From contig CAJTZX010000078.1 of NCBI GenBank assembly GCA_910584345.1, positions 1 through 11,356 of the forward strand: a stretch of DNA of 11,356 nt, given 5' to 3'. Within the stretch, counting starts at the first letter, position 1. Each line of letters opens with the position of its first letter. The DNA is from an uncultured Eubacterium sp. (GTDB taxonomy: Bacteria; Bacillota; Clostridia; Lachnospirales; Lachnospiraceae). Below the pieces are notes generated by a model, which did not search any database, was not told where the DNA came from, and worked only from the letters and a program-made list of their open reading frames with translations. Positions 6,972 to 11,356 of this stretch are shown here, piece after piece. The position numbers and the translations under genes are program-made.

Positions 6972-7403
6972 ATGCAGAAACTTAAGTGCTATTTCAAAAA
7001 AATACACAATCAGCTTGCCGCGAATTTTAACCAGGCGCTACGTAAAGACGGGCTGACTATCACCCAGTTTGACTTTCTTGCCTATTTAGCTGAGAATCCG
7101 CAACATCCTACGCTTACAGACATTGCTGCCCATTTTGGCGTCAAACATACGAGTGCAATCCATGTTCTGAAAATTTTAGAAGAAAAAGGATTTATCAGGA
7201 AAAGCAGATCGCCGGACGCCCGTTCGAAAACGATTGTACTAACCGAATCAGGCACACAGATCGTACAGAAAGTCAAAAAAAAAGACCCTTTGGTAAGCCA
7301 GCTCCTATTTAACGGTCTTTCCGAAAATGATCTGCAGTATTTGGAAAAAATGCTGCAAACTATTTATGCTAATCTGGAATCAGACGCATTCCGAAATTTA
7401 TAA
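6972..7403 (+). CDS. MarR family transcriptional repressor (MepR-like)
   Basis: A 143-residue winged-helix DNA-binding protein. The helix-turn-helix spans about residues 46-75 (TLTDIAAHFGVKHTSAIHVL), followed by the MarR wing with the DxR motif (PDARSKTIVLTESG, about 80-94); outer helices form the dimer interface. It is expected to bind the palindrome over its own promoter and release it on binding a toxic compound, thereby inducing itself and the MATE pump that starts 62 bp downstream. The arrangement matches mepR-mepA of Staphylococcus aureus; orthology is inferred from context, not shown. Start: AAAGGGAG with 8-nt spacing before the ATG. Confidence 0.92.
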   Translation: MQKLKCYFKKIHNQLAANFNQALRKDGLTITQFDFLAYLAENPQHPTLTDIAAHFGVKHTSAIHVLKILEEKGFIRKSRSPDARSKTIVLTESGTQIVQKVKKKDPLVSQLLFNGLSENDLQYLEKMLQTIYANLESDAFRNL

Positions 7404-7450
7404 TACTTTCTAACCCTGTTTTAACATTGGTTCATACAAAAAATACAGAA

Positions 7451-7456
7451 AAGGAG
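7451..7456 (+). promoter_or_regulatory. ribosome binding site deciding the MATE start
   Basis: AAGGAG ends 9 nt before the ATG at 7466. The longer in-frame TTG start at 7427 would put this site inside the protein. Confidence 0.8.
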
Positions 7457-7465
7457 AATCTATTT

Positions 7466-8845
7466 ATGAAAGATAAGACAACAGAAATTTTTCGCGACGC
7501 ACCAGTTTCCAAAGCAGTTATCAGCAATGTCATTCCATCGATCATCAGTATGATTATGGTACTGATTTATAACTTAGCTGACACCTTCTTTATCGGTCAG
7601 ACTAAAAATGCATATATGGTAGCCGCTGTTTCTGTCGCCACTCCGGCATTCCTGCTGTTTATGGCAGTCGGTATGCTCTTTGGTATCGGAGGAACTTCTC
7701 TGATATCCAGAACACTCGGAGAAGGTAATGCAGAAAAAGCCAAAAATGCTTCTTCCTTCTGCTTTTGGACCGGGCTTTTCATTGGTATTCTTGCTATGAT
7801 TGTCATCTTCCTGTTTGCCACTCCGGTCAGTATGGCTATTGGAGCAAGCGCAGATACGGTAGACTATGCTTCTCAATACCTGCGTATTGTTTCTACCGCT
7901 ATTCCATTTTTAATTATCAGTAACAGCTTCAGCAACATTATTCGTGCGGAAGGAAATGCACAGGTAGCTATGATGGGTATGATTATCGGCAACCTCATCA
8001 ACATTGTTCTGGATCCGATTATGATACTTGGTTTTGGATTGGAGGTAGCTGGCGCAGCTGTTGCAACAGTACTTGGCAATGTATTTGCAGCCCTGTTTTA
8101 TATTTATCACCTGCTTTCGAAAAAAGCAATGCTCTCCATCCATCCAAAACACTACGTTGCAGGCGGCGGTATTGCAGCCGGCGTACTTGCGATTGGCATT
8201 CCGGCATCGTTAAACAGCATCCTGATGAGCCTTTCTAATATTATCGTAAACAATATTATGTCCAACTATGGAGATATGGCCGTTGCAGGACTCGGGGTTG
8301 CTATGAAAGTAAATATGATCGTTGTAATGCTGCTCATAGGACTGGGCACAGGTATACAGCCAATCCTGGGCTATTGCTTCGGCGCGGCAAACCGGACGCG
8401 GTATCTGGCAGTACTGAAATTTTCTCTCATCCTGGCATTTGGAATGAGCGCTGTTATGACCGTCATATGCTATTGTGGCGCAGATCCATTAGTCCACGCA
8501 TTTTTAGAGGATGCAGACGCATTTACTTATGGTATGTCATTTGCGCGTATTTATATTTATTCCGGCCCTGTCATTGGCCTGATGTTTGTATTTATCAATG
8601 CCATTCAGTCAACCGGCGCTGCACTGCCGGCTCTGATCCTTTCCATCAGCCGCCAGGGTCTCATTTACTTGCCAGTATTGTTTTTATTTCAGAAAATATT
8701 TGATTCCGCCTCTATGCTGGCAGCTGCACAGCCTATTACAGACTATTTAACAACCGCTCTCTCAGTCGTGCTGTTTGTGTTTACTTACAGAAAATATTTT
8801 CCTAAAAAAGCAAGCGCAGGCACGCCTGTCCCTGAGCGGGCCTGA
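7466..8845 (+). CDS. MATE family multidrug efflux transporter (MepA-like)
   Basis: A 459-residue integral membrane protein with about 12 hydrophobic helices in two homologous halves, the length and layout of MATE efflux pumps, which export cationic drugs and dyes using a sodium or proton gradient. Family-typical stretches include the N-terminal LIYNLADTFFIGQ (about 31-43), the glycine-rich GIGGTSLISRTLGEG (about 72-86), and in the second half the conserved GLGTGIQPILGYCFGA (about 292-307). The C-terminus is a short basic tail. It follows the MarR gene on the same strand after 62 bp and is presumably co-transcribed and controlled from the operator at 6931-6958. A hairpin at 8866-8904 follows the stop. 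Substrate unknown. Confidence 0.93.
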   Translation: MKDKTTEIFRDAPVSKAVISNVIPSIISMIMVLIYNLADTFFIGQTKNAYMVAAVSVATPAFLLFMAVGMLFGIGGTSLISRTLGEGNAEKAKNASSFCFWTGLFIGILAMIVIFLFATPVSMAIGASADTVDYASQYLRIVSTAIPFLIISNSFSNIIRAEGNAQVAMMGMIIGNLINIVLDPIMILGFGLEVAGAAVATVLGNVFAALFYIYHLLSKKAMLSIHPKHYVAGGGIAAGVLAIGIPASLNSILMSLSNIIVNNIMSNYGDMAVAGLGVAMKVNMIVVMLLIGLGTGIQPILGYCFGAANRTRYLAVLKFSLILAFGMSAVMTVICYCGADPLVHAFLEDADAFTYGMSFARIYIYSGPVIGLMFVFINAIQSTGAALPALILSISRQGLIYLPVLFLFQKIFDSASMLAAAQPITDYLTTALSVVLFVFTYRKYFPKKASAGTPVPERA

Positions 8846-8865
8846 CTTTCAAATATTACAAATAG

Positions 8866-8904
8866 AGCTTGTAACAATTCCGGTCATCGAATCTGTTACA
8901 AGCT
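8866..8904. terminator. shared terminator between convergent genes
   Basis: Perfect 11-bp arms (AGCTTGTAACA at 8866-8876 and its complement at 8894-8904) around a 17-nt loop, between the MATE gene (plus) and the ECF S component (minus). The T-tracts on either side are short, so efficiency is uncertain, but stem and position fit a bidirectional terminator. Confidence 0.6.
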
Positions 8905-8929
8905 TTATAAAATGAGCTAATATCCCTTT

Positions 8930-9448
8930 TCAGTTTTTTTGCGTACACCTTTCTGCCAATCGCAGCACTGTCACAATCGGCATAATCAGTATCCCACAAA
9001 AGAAGTTGCTGATGCCATGCAAAAAGTCCCACGGCAGTCCCGCAACAATCCAGGCAATCATCCCTTCAAAGCTTAAGCCAAAAAGAACAGCCTGCACAGG
9101 CGCATACAACGTCCCAAATGAAAAACCATGTATGGCACATACCGCCATATATACAAAGGGCTGAATCCATTTGGGTATTTTCTTTGGAAGCAGCATCACG
9201 GCGCCCCACAAGACTGTCCATATATATAAATAAGGAACCCACCATGCTGAAAAGCCGGAAAAAAGGCCATTCAGCAACACATAAATGTAGATAGGATAAA
9301 GTGCCTTTTTTCGATAAACGACTGTAAACGAAATTGTAAATACCCCAAGCAGATGGATATTGGGGGCAAATTCCATAACAATCTTAGACGCATACATAAC
9401 TGCTCCAAGCATTGCAAATACCGTAATTTCCTTCGTTGTCAGTTTCAT
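8930..9448 (-). CDS. ECF transporter S component, probable corrinoid/B12 uptake
   Basis: A 172-residue, very hydrophobic protein with five or six membrane helices, the size and character of the substrate-binding S component of energy-coupling-factor vitamin transporters. The start, KEITVFAMLGAVMYASKI, followed by a PNIHLLG loop is typical of this group. S components work with shared EcfA/EcfA'/EcfT subunits, none of which is in the window. Its ATG overlaps the TGA of the preceding lipoprotein gene (ATGA), so translation is coupled, and both lie behind a cobalamin riboswitch. This points to B12, its precursors or another corrinoid as substrate, as for CbrT and CblT; the context, not a binding motif, supports that. 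Which S-component family it belongs to cannot be settled by eye. Confidence 0.8.
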   Translation of the reverse strand: MKLTTKEITVFAMLGAVMYASKIVMEFAPNIHLLGVFTISFTVVYRKKALYPIYIYVLLNGLFSGFSAWWVPYLYIWTVLWGAVMLLPKKIPKWIQPFVYMAVCAIHGFSFGTLYAPVQAVLFGLSFEGMIAWIVAGLPWDFLHGISNFFCGILIMPIVTVLRLAERCTQKN

Positions 9449-9945
9449 GCTTTTTCCAGTTTCAAAGAATAGCTGTCCCCTTCTTTAATCTCTGTACTGT
9501 CAACTCCTGTCTGCGCATATTCCTCATTAATATATAATGCCCAATAGGTACCGTCCGTATCATAATTCGCTGTAATTCCATTCACTTTTGTTACATAAAG
9601 GCCGTATTCACTTTCATCTCCGTCAATCACTCCCAGCTCAGACAATGCTTCTCCCACTGTCTTTTGCTCCGTATGGATTTCCAGTTTTGTTGTATTGCCG
9701 TCCGCATCTACGACTGACAAAGTAAATTGTTTGCTGCCTTCTCCGATTACACTTCCATCCGGCCATACATCAGGTAAATCTTTCGTATCAGATGTATCTC
9801 CCCCGGCGCTGCCTTCAGTCTGTGCCGCCTTGGAATCCTGTTTGTCTGCTTTGCCATTACAGCCAATTGTAACGAGTGCCATAGCCACAGTCAGCACGAT
9901 ACAAAGGATGCATGACAATAATTTTTTCCGATAATTTTTCTGCAT
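9445..9945 (-). CDS. lipoprotein with DUF4430 (transcobalamin-like C-terminal) domain
   Basis: A 166-residue exported lipoprotein. A basic N-terminus and hydrophobic stretch lead to TIGC at 26-29; Cys29 would be lipidated, though Thr at the -3 position is not the favoured residue. An acidic, Gly/Ser/Asp-rich linker (about 30-70) follows, then a DUF4430 domain (about 72-166) with TVGEAL (96-101), GLYVTKVNG (115-123), TYWALYIN (133-140) and GVDSTEIKEGD (147-157). DUF4430 resembles the beta-domain of transcobalamin and intrinsic factor, which closes over bound B12. The alpha-barrel domain of those carriers is absent here. Position behind a cobalamin riboswitch and coupling to an S component suggest it captures or hands over corrinoids at the cell surface. 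Start: AAAGGAGA (9954-9961) with 8-nt spacing. Confidence 0.85.
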   Translation of the reverse strand: MQKNYRKKLLSCILCIVLTVAMALVTIGCNGKADKQDSKAAQTEGSAGGDTSDTKDLPDVWPDGSVIGEGSKQFTLSVVDADGNTTKLEIHTEQKTVGEALSELGVIDGDESEYGLYVTKVNGITANYDTDGTYWALYINEEYAQTGVDSTEIKEGDSYSLKLEKA

Positions 9946-10052
9946 ATCTGTAATCTCCTTTGTTTTTTATTTCCTCTGCTCTGACCGGCTTCCGCAGTCC
10001 GAGTGTACGGCTAACTATTTACAGGTTATTTCGTAACAACTCCTTATCAGAG

Positions 10053-10223
10053 GATCGTCCTGTCCGGATATTTCGGCTTGGCATTCTGCTCATCGGCCTT
10101 CTCAGAGGTGATCCAATGGCCTCTCCCAAATTGTGGCGTTTGGTTAGATTTGCAGATTTTATTTATGCTTTACGGCGACGGGCTCGCACAGGATTCACAC
10201 CTGTTTCCCCAGACAGTCCAATC
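10053..10223 (-). ncRNA. cobalamin riboswitch aptamer
   Basis: On the minus strand the conserved B12 core is clear: GGGAAACAGGTGTGAATCC (10209-10191), then GCGAGCCCGTCGCCGTAA. Further along come GCCATTG, GAGAAGGCC and AAGCCGAAATATCCGG in the order seen in RF00174 aptamers. The ends close by a P1-like helix: GATTG (10223-10219) with CGATC (10057-10053), a GA/GA internal loop, and CTGTCTGG with CCGGACAG (10067-10060). The platform between 10052 and the ATG at 9945 contains GTTA/TAAC and GAC..CGG/CCGGTC hairpins plus TCCTCTG and CAGAGGA segments that can pair. No hairpin with a T-run is present, so control of translation is more likely than termination. This accounts for the gene-free stretch 9946-10255. 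Confidence 0.93.
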
Positions 10224-10226
10224 ATT

Positions 10227-10255
10227 ATAATAATCTTTCGTAGTTGTTTCGTCAA
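10227..10255 (-). promoter_or_regulatory. promoter of the B12-riboswitch operon
   Basis: TTGACG (10255-10250), a 17-bp spacer and TATTAT (10232-10227) on the minus strand. The predicted transcript would start almost exactly at the P1 helix of the aptamer, which supports both calls. Confidence 0.65.
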
Positions 10256-10276
10256 TACAAAAATAAAAAATTGCAA

Positions 10277-10309
10277 ATAAAAATCCTCAATAACGATGTT
10301 ATTGAGGAT
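10277..10309 (-). terminator. intrinsic terminator after tRNA-Gln
   Basis: Perfect 12-bp stem (ATCCTCAATAAC with GTTATTGAGGAT, ATC loop, 10309-10283) followed on the minus strand by TTTTAT and further T-rich sequence. It lies 20 bp after the tRNA and separates it from the riboswitch operon. Confidence 0.87.
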
Positions 10310-10329
10310 CTCCTTTAAACTATTAAAAG

Positions 10330-10401
10330 CTGGCCCACAAGGATTCGAACCTTGAAATGACGGAGTCAGAGTCCGTTGCCTTACCATTTGGCGATGGGCC
10401 A
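10330..10401 (-). tRNA. tRNA-Gln (anticodon CUG)
   Basis: A 72-nt cloverleaf. The seven-pair acceptor stem TGGCCCA/TGGGCCA ends in discriminator G. The D-arm contains AAATGGTAAGGC, the anticodon stem ACGGA/TCCGT encloses loop CTCTGAC with anticodon CTG, and the T-arm is AAGG TTCGAATC CTT. The CCA end is not encoded. It reads the glutamine codon CAG. It has its own promoter and terminator, so it is a single-gene transcript. Confidence 0.95.
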
Positions 10402-10404
10402 TTG

Positions 10405-10438
10405 TCATGTCGAACAGTGTTACTCGCTCTCGACATGA
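10405..10438. repeat. 9-bp-arm inverted repeat in the tRNA 5' leader
   Basis: TCATGTCGA (10405-10413) and TCGACATGA (10430-10438) are exact complements around a 16-nt loop, between the tRNA promoter and the mature 5' end. In the precursor RNA it would be a hairpin close to the RNase P cleavage site. Confidence 0.6.
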
Positions 10439-10441
10439 TGT

Positions 10442-10470
10442 ATTATATAACGCTTTGAAAAAAAATGCAA
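10442..10470 (-). promoter_or_regulatory. tRNA-Gln promoter
   Basis: TTGCAT (10470-10465), a 17-bp spacer and consensus TATAAT (10447-10442) on the minus strand, about 40 bp upstream of the mature tRNA. Confidence 0.78.
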
Positions 10471-10504
10471 GTACTTTTTTAAAATTTTTTTATTTTTTTA
10501 TAAA

Positions 10505-10552
10505 GAATTGCGTTGATGAATAACTCCTTTTCAGAACCGATTAACGCAATTC
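10505..10552. repeat. 10-bp-arm hairpin spanning the ABC fragment stop codon
   Basis: GAATTGCGTT (10505-10514) and AACGCAATTC (10543-10552) are exact complements around a 28-nt loop, including the stop codon and last codons of the ABC fragment. After the stem the minus strand is A-rich rather than T-rich, so it is not a classical terminator. Confidence 0.5.
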
Positions 10553-11257
10553 AACTACTCTGTCACATATTTCCAAAATAGCTTTTCGATGAGTTATAAT
10601 CATACAGGTCTTCCCTCTTAAATATTTGTCTATTAAATGAATCATTCTATTTTCACTATCTCCATCAAGGGCTGAACTTGGCTCATCCATAATATATATT
10701 TGCCTGTTCTGTGAGATAAGACGAATAAATGCTATTTTCTGTATTTCCCCACCTGATAAAGACATCTTATTTTCACCTATTTTACTTTTTAACCCCTTGG
10801 TAAAATTTCCAATGGAAAAATTCAAATACCTCAACAGGACGCAAATTTTTTCCTCATCACTTTCGTCTTTGCACTCAAAAATTTCTCTTAATTCCCACCC
10901 TGGCAAATAGTTATCCTGCGACATAATACCAATATGTTTATTCAAATATTCTACACTATATAAAGAAATATCCGTTCCATCTAAAAGTATTTCACCACTT
11001 TCAGGCGTACATAATCTTGTCAGCATACGTATGATAGATGTTTTGCCCGAACCATTTTTCCCTATGATTCCAACAATTTCTCCCTGGGCTATTTCTAAAT
11101 CAAACCCTTTAAAAATATAACAAGAACTATCTTCATATTTAAAATAAATATTACGCATATCAATGTGTCCTTGTAGTGGTATTGTAGGATAATATCTGCC
11201 AGATTTTATTTCTTTTTCATTTTCAAGCACATCAAGCAACTTATACACGATCGGCAT
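10541..11257 (-). CDS. 5'-truncated ABC transporter, ATP-binding domain only (probable gene fragment)
   Basis: From the first ATG this is 238 residues of an intact ATPase domain: Walker A GKNGSGKT (66-73), Q-loop Gln114, signature LSGGE (167-171), Walker B IYIMDE (187-192) with catalytic Glu192, and H-loop His223. The frame stays open upstream to 11317, and residues such as IVSLGSLYVSLKS read like the last membrane helix of an exporter. The family coherence stops near 11295, where the inverted repeat begins, and a TAA closes the frame at 11318-11320. No ribosome site precedes the ATG at 11257. The membrane domain is therefore missing and the gene is probably broken by a rearrangement or insertion, although the domain itself shows no inactivating change. 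It is more AT-rich than the intact exporters and not their close copy. Confidence 0.8.
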   Translation of the reverse strand: MPIVYKLLDVLENEKEIKSGRYYPTIPLQGHIDMRNIYFKYEDSSCYIFKGFDLEIAQGEIVGIIGKNGSGKTSIIRMLTRLCTPESGEILLDGTDISLYSVEYLNKHIGIMSQDNYLPGWELREIFECKDESDEEKICVLLRYLNFSIGNFTKGLKSKIGENKMSLSGGEIQKIAFIRLISQNRQIYIMDEPSSALDGDSENRMIHLIDKYLRGKTCMIITHRKAILEICDRVVELR

Positions 11258-11294
11258 AATACTTTTTAATGATACATATAAACTTCCAAGACTA

Positions 11295-11349
11295 ACTATT
11301 GCCTTAATCCGTAAAACTTATTAACCCAATTTCTGACGTATACCCGATA
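11295..11349 (-). repeat. right copy of 55-bp window-bounding inverted repeat
   Basis: Reverse complement of bases 1-55 with two mismatches. Its inner edge (11295) lies where the ABC fragment loses resemblance to a transporter, so the repeat marks the break in that gene. Seven more bases follow to the window end and cannot be compared because the left copy begins at base 1. Confidence 0.85.
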
Positions 11350-11356
11350 AATACTG

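Noticed and set aside
7427..7465. Upstream TTG start for the MATE gene
   Set aside because: AAGGAG at 7451-7456 is properly spaced for the ATG at 7466 and would lie within the longer protein.
7574..8207. Several minus-strand frames of 60-100 residues
   Set aside because: They are shadows of the MATE coding sequence, whose codon bias leaves the opposite strand open.
9960..10280. 106-residue plus-strand frame
   Set aside because: It is antisense to the cobalamin riboswitch and has no protein-like features.
10163..10408. 81-residue minus-strand frame
   Set aside because: It overlaps the tRNA-Gln, its terminator, and the riboswitch promoter and aptamer; it is a chance frame.
5196..10526. Shared 12-mer ATGAATAACTCC at about 5197 and 10516
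   Set aside because: A single 12-bp match in 11 kb of AT-rich sequence is expected by chance, and the flanks differ.
10505..10552. Hairpin at the end of the ABC fragment read as an intrinsic terminator
   Set aside because: The minus-strand sequence after the stem is A-rich, not T-rich, and the loop is 28 nt; it is listed only as an inverted repeat.
1..11356. CRISPR array, toxin-antitoxin pair, or phage genes
   Set aside because: No regularly spaced repeats and no matching gene types are visible on either strand.

Overview
The window looks like a piece of a low-to-medium GC Gram-positive genome, most likely a gut Clostridia of the Lachnospiraceae type. The evidence is AGGAGG-type ribosome binding sites, sigma-A promoters with TTGACA/TATAAT boxes, lipoprotein signals, a DegV protein, a MepRA-like MarR/MATE pair and ECF vitamin transport. 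The genus cannot be fixed from the sequence alone.

Layout. (1) 1-55 and 11295-11349 form a 53/55-identical inverted repeat that bounds the whole window. (2) 116-3732, minus strand: two full-length ABC exporter half-transporters. The upstream one has Asp in place of the catalytic Walker B Glu and the downstream one has a non-canonical signature (LSIGQ), which is the pattern of a heterodimeric exporter with one degenerate ATP site. A promoter at 4128-4156 drives them through a ~390-nt leader with a 12-codon leader ORF and two terminator-like hairpins, so regulation by ribosome-mediated attenuation is likely. (3) 4290-5811, plus strand: an AT-rich accessory patch holding a secreted or lipoprotein protein with a DAFRHAFWN...DAHE...MDLYNN core, an 88-bp MITE-like element and an orphan membrane-anchored protein. 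(4) 5876-6805, minus: a DegV-family fatty-acid-binding protein. (5) 6972-8845, plus: a MarR repressor with a perfect 13-bp-arm operator over its own -10 box, then a MATE efflux pump. (6) 8930-10255, minus: a cobalamin riboswitch with its own promoter, a DUF4430 (transcobalamin-like C-terminal domain) lipoprotein, and an overlapping ECF transporter S component, together a probable B12 or corrinoid uptake operon. (7) 10330-10401, minus: tRNA-Gln(CUG) with promoter and terminator. (8) 10541-11317, minus: the ATP-binding part of an ABC transporter whose membrane domain is cut off at the right-hand inverted repeat.

How it fits together. Two independent drug or peptide efflux systems have different controls (leader attenuation for the ABC pair, MarR operator for the MATE pump). 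A compact vitamin-B12 acquisition module sits beside a tRNA gene. The ends of the window show rearrangement: an ABC gene is broken exactly where the inverted repeat begins. The most novel-looking pieces are the B12-regulated pairing of DUF4430 lipoprotein and S component, the attenuator in front of the heterodimeric exporter, and the inverted-repeat boundary.
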